This document shows positions 47,505 through 58,179 of a stretch of DNA of 64,000 nucleotides, in pieces (the stretch's first letter is position 1; the number at the start of each line of letters is the position of its first letter). Both the position numbers and the translations under genes were made by a program. Source of the DNA: Lepus europaeus (taxonomy: Eukaryota > Chordata > Mammalia > Lagomorpha > Leporidae); assembly GCF_033115175.1 (NCBI RefSeq), contig NC_084850.1:20305218-20369217 (forward strand), in the 5' to 3' direction. Under the pieces are notes generated by a model that had not been told where the DNA came from, did no database searches, and saw only the letters and a program-made list of their open reading frames with translations.

Positions 47505-47968
47505 TAGAAAGAAGAATTTCCAAGATTCTCTATTTGTCTTTCAAAAGTTTTACTACAGTTTTCCTTTGTGTGGGTCTCTTTCAGTTCTTCTTACTTAGAG
47601 TTTATTGAGCTTTTTGAGTGTTTATATTCATGTCTTTTATAAAAATTGGGAACTTCTTAGCCAATGTGACTTCAAATATTCTCCTTTCCCCTTTTCTTAC
47701 TCTTTTGGGACTTTTGCAGTGCATGTGTTGGTCCACTTGATGGTGTCCCAACGATCCCTGAGGTTCTGTTCACTTTTCTTCAATCTTCTATCTTCCTGTC
47801 ACTCACAACTTACCATTTCTAATTTCCACCCTTCACGTTTGCCAATTCTTTCTTCTGCCTTTAAATCAATCTAGTGAATTTGAACACTTCAGTTACTGTT
47901 CTTTCAGCCCCACAGCTTATTTTCTGGTTTCTTCATTAGGTTTTCTGTAACTTTATTGATTCCAGGGA
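47505..47968 (-). mobile_element. Ancient L1 ORF1/5' region (antisense), right part
   Basis: Continues the L1 from 45480 with GAGTTTATTGAGCTTTTTGA and CTTCAAATATTCTCCTTTCC in the expected order. The split dates the EIF3F retrocopy as younger than this L1. Confidence 0.55.
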
Positions 47969-48077
47969 TGTTCAAAAAGGTATGGGAAGTGTGTACTATG
48001 AAAAAATTATGTATATATTTCTAAATTTGTTTTTGCACCCAAATAAATTTATTTTTAGTTACAGTTCTCTGTGAATT
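47969..48077 (+). mobile_element. Possible mariner-type MITE remnant
   Basis: A 110-bp block starts TTCAAAAAGGTATGGGAAGT and approaches an imperfect inverse (TGTGAATTTTTT) at its right end, where a C-SINE begins. The middle GCACCCAAATAAATTTATTT resembles short non-autonomous mariner elements of mammals. The right terminus is damaged. Confidence 0.35.
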
Positions 48078-48402
48078 TTTTAAAGATTTATTTATTTATT
48101 TGAAAGTTGGGATTAAAGAGAGGCAGAGGCAGAGAGAGAGAGAGAGAGGTTTGCATCCACTGGTTCACTCCTCAATTGGCTGCAATGGCAGGAGCTATGC
48201 CAATCCGAAGTCAGCAGCCAGGAGCTTCTTCCTGGTCTCCCATGTGGGTGCAGGGGCCCAAGCATTTGCACCATCTTCCACTGCTTTCCCAGACCATAGC
48301 AGAGAGCTGGATCAGAAGTGGAGCAGCCAGAACTCGAACCAGTGCCCATATGGGATGCTGGCACTGCAGGCAGCAGCTTTACCAACTACGCCACAGCCAG
48401 CC
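48078..48402 (-). mobile_element. C-SINE
   Basis: A minus-strand full-length copy from TTTTTAAAGATTTATTTATT to CCACAGCCAGCCAG. Confidence 0.88.
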
Positions 48403-49627
48403 AGTATGGTTTTTAATTATTGTGGTCCCTTTTATTGTTGTAGGTTGTCTCTGTGCCAACAACTAACCTGAGATGTAAACTTGAGATCATCTTAAGCCTG
48501 TTCTGAATCTGTGCCTTTCCCTGGCATTGATAAGCACTTTGTAATTTCTCCACATATGCATTTGCTTTTGATTTTCCTAATCATCAATGCCTGGGTCACA
48601 TATGGGAGAAAAAAAGAAGAAAAAGAAAACAGGTCCCAGCCCCTTATAATCCCTGAAAGGCACTTAAGCCAGAGTGGGAAGGGTTGACAATATTAGGGAG
48701 AAGTGCAAATACAATGGCTGTTCACCTCTTTGTTTCCATGTCTTGGAACAGATGCAGCAATCAATTCTTAGAGCACACATCCTCAATATTTGGGGGACAA
48801 GTTCCTTTTTTTCCACTCCAGCTCCCACAAGCTGGGTGCAAGCTGCTCCAATAACTTGTGCATCACTGCCTGCCTCAGAGCTGGTGGTGGGGGCTGGGGA
48901 GCTGTCACTGCGCTCTGAAAGCTGAAAATGACCAAAGTTAACCACACTTTCGTGCCTTACCCCATATACTCCAAAATTTAAAAAAAAATACGTCAGACAG
49001 ATCTTACCCATGTAATTGCTGTCTACGTAGGGAGAGAGATTGCTGGTGTTCCTTGAGTTGTACTTAGCCAGCTTCCCAGAATCCTCTTACACTGACATTT
49101 TACACAGGCACACTTATAATTATGCCTTTCTGAGTATATTCTAAAGTTGCTCGCGCATCTGTTCTCTTCCTGACATGACAAAAACCTTACTATATATTGT
49201 CTTCTGTCAGTGCTCTATTTCCACAATTCTTGAAGTGTGTTTTGAAAAATTTTGTCTTCTTTAATTTTAGTTCCAGCTTCTTAGAAACATTGCACACGAA
49301 ACTTTTCTCCTCTTCTCCCTCCGCTTCCCTCTACCCTCCCCCTTGAACTTTTTTTTTAAACTGTGATAATTGAAAATACAGACACAGAAGTAATACTACC
49401 TGGACCCAAATATACCAAGTAGGCCTTAGTCCACCAAGTATGTGACCTTGGGCCAGTTACTGTACTCTCTGAGCTCCAGTTTCCTCCTCATCATAAAGAA
49501 GAATATCAAAACTTTCTAATTCATGGCCATAGTGGGCATTCCATTATTTAGTGTATATAAGGTGCTTACCGTAGTACCTGACACAAAGTAAATTCTCAAT
49601 AAATGTTAAATATTATTTCTATTCTTC
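48403..49627. other. Transition from AT-rich to GC-rich DNA
   Basis: Unique-looking DNA between the last C-SINE of the repeat-rich part and the inverted repeat. Interspersed repeats nearly disappear from here to about 57800. A short phrase at 49560-49615 (ATAAGGTGCTTACCGTAGTA) resembles an ancient MIR end, not certain. Confidence 0.4.
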
Positions 49628-49718
49628 CTGCGCTATGTGCCACCACAGGGGGATGGACCCATTTCCTGAGCTTCCCTCCCGTGTCCACACGGTTCTGTTC
49701 AGTCCCTGATGGCCCCAC
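49628..49718 (+). repeat. Left arm of a 91-bp inverted repeat
   Basis: This arm runs from CTGCGCTATGTGCCACCACA to CAGTCCCTGATGGCCCCAC. Its reverse complement lies at 50523-50613 with three mismatches that I count (about 97 percent identity). Similarity stops sharply at both ends. The arms are 804 bp apart. The arms match none of the L1 or C-SINE sequences in the window. Confidence 0.9.
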
Positions 49719-50522
49719 CCCAGCAGTTTCCCTTGGGGTGGGGCAGGAGCAGGCTGGGATTGTGCGTTCTCCTTTCCTGAGTGTGTGTGCTCCAGCGCCC
49801 CCGGACCCGCCCACCTACCTGCTCTCTTGCCCTCTCCTGACTCTGTCGCTCAGATCCCTGTCAGCCTCCGGAAGTTGGATGGAGGGGAGAAGACAGCGGG
49901 TCCATCCCAGTGGGGGCCCAGCTGCTCCCAGGCATTGGGGGGGGGCTCAATGTGAAGAGGACCCACAGACCTGCCCTCTCACCCCAATGCCCAGATGTCC
50001 TATAGGCTGGACCCTGCCCAGAAAGGACAGGGTCACCTTCTGCCTTAGCACCATCCTTCCAGCCCCATCCTCTGCCCCTCCAGAGGTCATTGCAGGCACA
50101 GGAAGAGCTCCTGTTTGGGGATCTATTTCAGACTTGGTTTCTCTGTAAAATAGGTATACTGGCATTACGCTGAGATTACAGATGCAAAGCATCTGTGCCT
50201 GGAACATGACATCACTGGATGTCAGCCCCTGCCACCTGGTTTCTTCTTCGTGGTCACAAGGCCACTCCAGGGATGACCAGAGGAGCCCCACTGAACTGAC
50301 TTCTTCTGCTTAATGCCCACAAGCACCCAACAGAGCTTTGCTAAAACACGCGTGGAGGAGATGAGCCTGGGACCACACGGTAGGAAGGGCTGGGCTCAGA
50401 GCCTCCTGGGTGATGCCTTTCACCAGCACAGGACAAACCTGCTGGTGAGAAGGGCGGTCCCTGTCATCACGATGCTATCCTACCTCCGTCTGCTGGGCGT
50501 GTGGTCCCTGGGGGGATGGGTA

Positions 50523-50613
50523 GTGGGGCCATCAGGGACTGAACAGAACCGTGTGGACATGGGAGGGAAGCTCAGGAAATGGGTCCATCGTCCTGTGGTG
50601 GCACATAGCGCAG
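50523..50613 (-). repeat. Right arm of a 91-bp inverted repeat
   Basis: This is the reverse-complement partner of 49628-49718. It begins GTGGGGCCATCAGGGACTG and ends GGTGGCACATAGCGCAG. The identity is high for otherwise unique GC-rich DNA, so the duplication is recent or homogenised. No target-site duplication is seen outside the arms, which argues against a simple DNA transposon. Confidence 0.9.
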
Positions 50614-53600
50614 AGCACAGCCACCAGTGCAGTTGGAAGGGCCCTTCTCCAGGGCGCTCTGACCCCTGGGGAGCCCTTGGCTGTGACTGAGTGTTCCCAG
50701 GGCCCCTGACCTCAGGCTGTGCTCCTCAGCCTGAGCCCAATCCTGCCTCGTCAAGATGGCCCCCTCCTGGGAGCCCATGGGCCTCTTCCAACGCACCCAA
50801 TGCCCTTCTCCCCAGGTCTCTCACAAACGCCCTGCCCTCGTCCTCAGGCCTCCCCCAGCCCCCTCCCCAGCCTCCTGCCAGCTTGCCAGTGCTAGAGCCT
50901 CTGGCCTGCTTCCTTGGGGGGCCAATGGGAGTGGGGCTGAGTTTGTACCTGAGGTTGGGGGAAAGGAAGAGACTTCCAGGGCCCATGGATGCTTTCTTTC
51001 CCTGAGACACCCAGAGGCCTGCCCACAGGGGCAGTGGGGACTTGACCACCTGCCGCTGGTTACACAAAGTGCCTGTGGAGGCTGTGTGCCACTTCCCTCC
51101 ACTCCTGCCCACTCCGGGGTCCAACTGAATGAAGCATCAGAGTCGACAATGGAAAAGACTTAGGTCTCAGGTGTTTGGATGCCAGTAGTGGGTGGGGCCA
51201 ACTGCCACCCCTTGAGCCAGGTTCTGCTGCTGCCCGCCTCTCATGGGGTAGTGGTGCAGGTCAAGGCTGGGGACATTGGGAGCAGACTCTGAACAGCTGG
51301 CCATTCCCTGCCACAGCCCCAGCCCCAGCCCCTAGCTCTGGCCGAGACCACGGAAGCAGCGTTCTCGGCACTGGGCCTCCCTCCTCCCAGGCTACTGCAT
51401 CACACCCATCAGAAACAGGAGGCCTCAGGCAGGATGACGGCGTCCTGGACTCAGGACTTATCTTTGTAACTTAGAGACAACAGCGCGACAAGACCACAGA
51501 CAAGAACACCTGGCTGAGCAGACGGTGCTGTCCAGGACACAGTTAATCACACACAGAACAGTGACATCATTCAGGCCGATGTCTGCATGTGCAGAAGCTC
51601 CACTGCCTGGAAAACAGACTGCCATAAATACAAAGTGCATGGAGACCGCGCCGTGCAGCAAGGGCCCCGTGGGGACAGGAAGCGGTGGTGATGAGGGCGG
51701 TGGGAAAGCAGAAGCTGGCTAACTACTTTGCCCAACAGACAGGCACATGAAGCCCAGGGCTGGTCAAGGCATGTCCCAGGGTGGCCAACAGCTTCTGGCC
51801 AAGACAGCTATGACCAAAGCCACTGCGGGACAGTGCCACTCTGGACCAGGCCAGGATTTCCATGCCGTGGGGGCCCCAGGGCGGGGCTCCTGAAGCTGCA
51901 CCCCTTCCTCCTGTAGGGAAGCAGCCTCCTAGGCCCTAGGCAAACCCCTGGAGGGAAGAAGACTGGGGCACCTGGACATCCTTCTCCTCCCCTCTCACTG
52001 GGCACGCACACACCCATAGAGAAAAGCCTTCCTCCTCCGTCCCTGGCTGGCCCAGGAATGGCTACAGCTGGTGATCCTGGCCCCCAGAAGGTGAGACAGG
52101 GCTCTGAAGGGACCACACCTATGTAGCAGACCCACGGAGGCCTTGGCTCCTCCTGTGCCCTCCAGCCCTCTGACACTGGTCCCTCAGAGGCCACCCCCAG
52201 ACATCTGTGCTCACAGACTCCCGGAGGTGGACTTGCAGACAGGGTTGGCATGGACGAGAGGGGCCAGCAGGACTGGCGGTGCCCGGGAGACTTGGCAAAA
52301 GGAAGGATGTCATCATGTTGTGGCTGTGGGCAACCACGGCGGGGGGCAGGGGCACGTGGCAGCCACCATCCAGCCTCCGCCCATCCCTGAGACAGGCAGA
52401 GGTCTTCTGCCAGGGTCCCAGCTCCAGGGGGCAGGGCTTGATCCCTGCACCACTCTGTCCCTAGAGTTGAGCAGACTGCTGCTGTTTTCCATCTCAGGAA
52501 CGCAGAACAGGGGCCTCAAGCCACCAGCCGAGGTTGTGTGGGAACCAGGATGGCTGCTGAGGGCCAGGGTCTCTCCTGGCTTCCATTTAGGCTGCTCCTG
52601 ACCATTCACGGATGCCAGTGTGCATCACATCCGGGGACCCATCTGCATGAGATTCTCCCGCGTGACCCTGAGGGTAGGGGGCCGAGCCTGGGGATGGGGA
52701 GATGGGTTCAGGCCATGGGTCCCAACCCCATCCCACCCCACGTTTCTCCCTTGACCCTCCTGGTTACATTGTGTCCCCAGCGAGCATGCCACTATTATTG
52801 TCCCCACTGACAGGCTCATGCCACTTAACTTCTGAAGAGCCCTTGGTCACGGTTGGGGTGGGAAGGTTAGGTTCGGTGGTGGGACTTGGCTCCCCCGGGT
52901 TCTCGGACCCATCTCTCCTGTCCCCCATCTCAGTACGCTGTCCTGGCCTTGCCCGTGACCTTCCATACCATTCCCAGGAAAGCCAGATCCCTGGATAGCC
53001 TACCTCTGGACCTGGGTTCCCCGGGTTCCCCATCCCACCATGCAAGCTCTTGGAGAACTGTGGAGGAGGGCGGGGGACAGCAGACACAGGGGCAGCCTCA
53101 GCTCCACCTCTTTCTACTGTGTGGGGCAGGGGGAGAGCCTGAGGCTGCCTTTCCTTCCTCCAGTTCTGCAGAGCAGCTGTGCAGGCTGGTTTGCCTGGGT
53201 ACCTTCCACGTCTCCTCCAAACCACCAGGAACAAGAGCAAACCCCAACCCCTTCCCCAGAGCCTCAGTTCCCCCAGTCACTGGGAAGGGAGAACACAACT
53301 CCCACATAGAGTTGCTAGGAGACCTTGGTGCCCACGGAACGCGCCCAGTTCTTCCCGAGCTAGGAGCTGATACCCAGACGACCCCGCCCCTCTGGGTCTC
53401 TGTCCGTGCTGGGCGTCCACCATGAAGGTCCTTCCTCTCTTCCAGGTCAGGCCCTTCACTCAGCTGCTCTCTGTTCGTGGCCAGGGCAGGGGGCACCTAT
53501 GGGCAGGGACATGCTTCTTGCGAAGGCCAGAGAAAGGGCTGGTCACCACCTACAAATGGCAATCCCTGGAAGAGAAAGAAAGAGGTGGAGACTTCAGAGT

Positions 53601-54479
53601 TGCCTGGCCACCCAGAGATGGCTTTGTTTCCCCAAGTGTCGCCTCCTCTGCCACCCCCTTCTCCACCTGCTCTCCCTCCCTGGCCGAAGAGCTGCTGTCT
53701 GTTCAAGGAGTTCCTCCCATCACCCCAAATCCCTCCAGTACACAGTGGACTTTACGGGCATCCAGGGCTGAAGGATGGAGCTGGGTGGTGCTCAGAGGAT
53801 CATGTCAGGAGCTGTAGGGCACCTGGGCTGACATGGCTGAAGAGCAAGACTGGCAAGAGGGGATAGGTAGAAACCTGCCTTCTCCTTGTCTCCAGATGCC
53901 TAGTTTAGGGGGAGCCCCTCAGAGAGGGGCTAGGGCTGGCAAAAGGAACAGCAGGAGCGGGTAGACACCAGTCCCCTGGCCCCAAAGACAGGACAGGAGG
54001 CAGTCAAGGACTGTGGGGGAGCCGCAGGGAGCACCAGGGTCCTGAGCGCAGAGAAGGGGACAGGCCTGGGGTTTAGCCCAGAGAACCCTGCTTCCTATCT
54101 GTTCACCCGGAGACAGTGCAGGAGGAGGGCAGGTGCATCTTTTCTCCCCCAAGGCCTTCGCACAGCTGCCCAGCCCATCCCCCTGCATCCACGGGGGTTC
54201 AGGTGACACCAAGGGTCCTCTGGAGAAAGGGCACAGGTACCAGGCTGTGGGCAGGAGGGGAGGCCATATCTGCGGGGGATGGGCTGACCCTCTGAGATGA
54301 GATGCTGAGAACACTGCCTGGCCCCACCCATCACAGAATGGCTACAGCCTGAGCAGGCAAGAGCCCGAGGCTGTGTCTCCTCTCTTTTCGGCTGGGCAGC
54401 TTCGGCGGCTGGTTTACCCAGGTCCCTTCCATATTTCTTCCAAGCCAGCAAGGAGTCTTGACATGTCGATGTCATAGCA
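50614..54479. other. GC-rich, repeat-poor intergenic block
   Basis: About 3.9 kb of GC-rich DNA with no interspersed repeat I can name. Many overlapping open frames of 90-180 codons occur on both strands, as expected from few stop codons at high GC. None matches a known protein or shows consistent splice borders. It could hold non-coding transcript exons. Confidence 0.45.
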
Positions 54480-55395
54480 ACTGCTCCCTCCTCTGCTCCA
54501 ATCTGTGGCCTTCGTCTGCCTCCCTTCTAATCCAACATATGGCCTCCTCCACCACTCCCCCTGCAACCTGTGGCCTCGTGCTGTGCCCCCTCCAACCTGT
54601 CAATTCCTAACTGTGACCGTTTACCACCCCCCACACTCCAACCTGTGACCTCAAACCATCCCCCTACTCCAACCTGTGGTCTCTTAACTCCCCCCTACTC
54701 CAATCTGTGACCTCCTATCCCTTGAACCACCCCCCTCCAATCTGTGACCTCCTATCACCCCCCTCCAATCTGTGAGCTCCTATCATGCCCCCCTCCAACC
54801 TGTGACCTCCTATCACCCCCCCACTCCAACTTGTGGCCTATTACCCCCTCCTCCAACCTGTGGCCTCCTATCACCTCCCTCCTCCAACCTGTGGCCTCTT
54901 GTTGCCACTCCCCAACTCCAGCTGGTGACCTCCTATCACCCTCCCCTCCAACCTGTGACCTCCTATCACCCCCCTCCAACCTGTGACCTCCTATCATGCC
55001 CCCACTCCAACCTGTGGCCTCCTATTACCCCCTCCTCCAACCTGTGGCCTCTTTTTGCCACTCCCCCACTCCAGCTGGTGACCTCCTATCACCCTCCCCT
55101 CCAGCCTGTGACCTCCTATCACCCCCCTCCAACCTGTGACCTCCTATCATGCCCCCACTCCAACCTGTGGCCTCCTACCACCCCCCTACTCCAACCTGTG
55201 ACCTCCTATGAAGCCCCACTCCAACCTGTGGCCTCTTGCTGCCACTCCCCAACTCCAGCCTGTGACCTCCTATCACCCACCCCCACTCCAATCTGTGGCC
55301 TCCTACCACCCCCCTCCTCCAACCTGTGACCTCCTTTGACGCCCCACTCCAAGTTGTGGCCTCCTACCACCCCCAACTCCAGCCTGTGACCTACC
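54480..55395. repeat. C-rich minisatellite next to SMIM10L2
   Basis: About 30 copies of a 25-31 bp unit built on CTCCAACCTGTGACCTCCTA plus a C-rich run (TCACCCCC and variants, with a GTGGCC alternative). A higher-order unit of about 155-175 bp is visible: the phrase TTG(C/T)TGCCACTCCCC(A)ACTCCAG and relatives recur near 54900, 55054 and 55229. The complement is G-rich with many runs of 4-6 G. It ends about 270 bases beyond the SMIM10L2 stop, so it may lie in the 3' UTR of that transcript. Open frames across it encode only repeats of the PVTSYHPP and SNLWPP kind. Confidence 0.9.
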
Positions 55396-55666
55396 TCTGT
55401 GCTCAGAGCCTGGCAAATCCAGGGGTTGCAGCGGCTGTATCCCTTCCTTCAGCTTCCCCGCTTTGGCCGACGTGAGGCAACAGGTCGGCGGGGCCCAGGG
55501 GACGCCGAGGGCCCCTTCGGGAGTTTCTTTGCGCTCCTGGGTCGGGGGCCGCGCCTCAGCCACGGAGGTCTAGCGTCCAGGGGCCCGGGCAGCCGGCCTG
55601 CGCCCCGCGCCGGTCCCCGGCGGCCCCGCTGGCCGCCCTGCCGGTGGCCCGGCGCCGGGCGGGCGC

Positions 55667-56002
<336 letters not shown>

Positions 56003-56319
56003 CTATCCTCCTTCGCTGTCTCCCGTCGCTGTCCCCCGGGCGCGGTCCCCCGAATGCTGTCCGGAACCCCTGCCGGACCCTGGGCGCCACGGCCCGCCCT
56101 CGGGCTGTCCCCGCCCTCGCCGGGCTCGGCCTCGCCCACCCCCGCCGCCGCTGCGGCCACTGTGCCTCCGCCTCCGCGGGACTCACCAGCCTCTCAGCTC
56201 CGCCCCTCACCGCCTCCTCACTGCGGCTGCCGCGGCCTAGCTCCGCCCTTCTCCTGCCCCGCCCCTGGCCCGGAGATGCCAAGGCTAGCGGAGGCCCCGC
56301 CCGCCGGCACCGCCCCTCC

Positions 56320-57030
56320 CCCGCAAAGCCCCGCCCACTGGACCCGCCTCGCCAGCGCAGCTCCACCCACGGGCCTAGCCCGTCCTGTACAGCCCCGCCC
56401 ACACAGCCCCGACCACAGTGCTCGCCCCTCCTTACAACCCCGCCCGCGGGCCCCGCCCTCAAGATCCGCCCACAAAGCCCTGTCCACCAGGCCCGCCTCT
56501 CCTGTACAGCCCCGCCCACGGGACCCGCCTCGCCAGCGCAGCTCCGCCCACGGGCCTCGCCCCTCCTGTACAGCCCCGCCCGTGGGCCCCGCCCTCAAGC
56601 CCCACCCACGGGACAGCCCCTCCCACAGGATCCGCCCACAAAGCCCTGCCCACCAGCCCCGCCTCTCCCATACAGCCCCGCCCACGGGATCCGCCTCGCC
56701 AGCGCAGCTCCGCCCACGGGCCTCGCCCCTCCCGTACAGCCCCGCCCACAGGCACCACCCGGCCCTCAAGCCCCACCTACGCGACAGCCCCTCCCACAGG
56801 ATCCGCCCACAAAGCCCTGCAAACCAGGCCCACCTCTCCTGTACAGCCCCACCCACGGGACCCACCTCGGCAGCGCAGCTCCGCCCACGGGCCTCGCCCC
56901 TCCCTTCAGCCCCGCCCATGGGAGCCGCCCGCCCACACAGCCCCGCCCACAGGCACCACCCCGCCCTCAAGCCACACCCACGGGACAGCCCCTCCCACGG
57001 GGCCCGCCCACAGAGCCCCGCCTCCCCGGG
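56320..57030. repeat. GC-box tandem array upstream of SMIM10L2
   Basis: A mosaic of CCCCGCCCAC-type words is arranged in a larger unit of about 165-180 bp. The phrase CGCCTCGCCAGCGCAGCTC recurs near 56345, 56526 and 56691, with a one-base variant near 56863. Most units also carry CCTCCTGTACAGCCCCGCCC and ACAAAGCCCTG. Each unit contains several CCGCCC boxes, so dozens of potential Sp1/KLF sites lie within 0.7 kb. It is an imperfect VNTR-like array with 85-95 percent similarity by eye. Confidence 0.8.
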
Positions 57031-57803
57031 CTCCTCCCCGCGGAGCCTCGGGCCTGAGCTGCAGGGTTGGCGGTGCTGCCGGGATCCCTAGCCAAAGTCC
57101 CCGGGGCGCAGCAGGGGTGCGATGCCCAGGGTCTGGGCGGGTGTGCGGATTCTGCGCAGAAAGCGGTCCCGGGCGTGCACTCCGCCCCGGCTCCCCACCG
57201 TCTCCCCAGAAAGCCCGGTGTGCCGGCCCACGGGAGCTCGCTCTAGGCTCTCCCACTCGCGCCGTGCGGTCACCGCACCGCGGAGCGCCATCCACTCGAT
57301 CCACCCGCGTGGGTCCCGGCGTTTCGGGTCCCTGTGCTGCCCGCGTGGGCGGATGTCCCCGCCGACCTCCCCTGCCCCGCGTCCCCGGGGCCCGCCGCTC
57401 GCTGCACGGGGACCTCTCCGGCTTTCCTTTGCCTTTACTCAGCGCCGTCTTTGCTGATGGCCCGAAAACCCTTCGCGGGCTCAGCTCCTCTTTATCCTAC
57501 GTGGACCAAAAATCCCAAACGAGCCCGACCGGCCTGCTAACGAAGCGGGGAGACGCTGGTTCTTCCTTAGGTCGTGACTCAGAAAACGTAGAGTCAGCAA
57601 CACGCAGGCTCCCTTTGACCCCAGCCCAGCGGTCAGACGAGGGACGGACCTGACTGGTCAGGGCCCCTCAAAATGCCTGGTCAGCGTCACGCTTGACCAC
57701 CTCGGCAGTCCTCCGTGTAGCTGCACGGGGACCGGCACACTCACACACACCGACTGCACAACTGCCCTACCTACATGGTGAACGGTTTCTGGTTTTTTAT
57801 TAA

Positions 57804-57835
57804 AACAAAAACAAAAACAAAAACAAAAAAAAAAC
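57804..57835. repeat. (AAAAC)n microsatellite
   Basis: Four to five AAAAC units end in a longer A run, at the edge where GC-rich DNA gives way to AT-rich DNA. Confidence 0.85.
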
Positions 57836-58179
57836 AGTTCCAGAAGCCCCCAAGTAATTGTGTGGGCATCCTGATTTTATCAACCGCGCTCCTATGTGTG
57901 TGCGTCTAAATGCATTAAAAATGCTAGAGCAAATATATTAAATGGCTCAATGTCGTTCTCCTCTCCTTAAGGCAGTAGGAAGGCAGACTTATTTACTCTC
58001 TATGAATATGTATGTCTAGCCATGCATATTATATGCAACAAAAATTATTTGAAAAAGCAAAGGGCCCATAAAGTAGACTTAATTCACCTAGAAAACCTTT
58101 GTTCCAGACTGGATTGAGCTACATTCATTTTCACAATCTGTTTCCCCCGATCATTCTGATACCTCTCCTTGGCGCTTTC

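Noticed and set aside
49603-50148. A 181-codon plus-strand frame at the left arm of the inverted repeat
   Set aside because: No known homologue comes to mind; GC-rich DNA lacks stops and antisense frames of similar size overlap it.
49628-50613. The inverted repeat considered as a classical DNA transposon
   Set aside because: No target-site duplication flanks the arms and the spacer shows no transposase remnant, so I report it only as an inverted repeat.
54772-55329. A 185-codon frame across the minisatellite
   Set aside because: It simply translates the tandem unit; three plus-strand phases give similar repeat peptides and no start context or homologue is evident.
56418-57653. A 411-codon open frame on the plus strand in the CpG island
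   Set aside because: It runs through the GC-box array; its proline, alanine and arginine-rich repeats reflect base composition. Long frames are open on the other strand as well, and no domain or splice pattern supports it.
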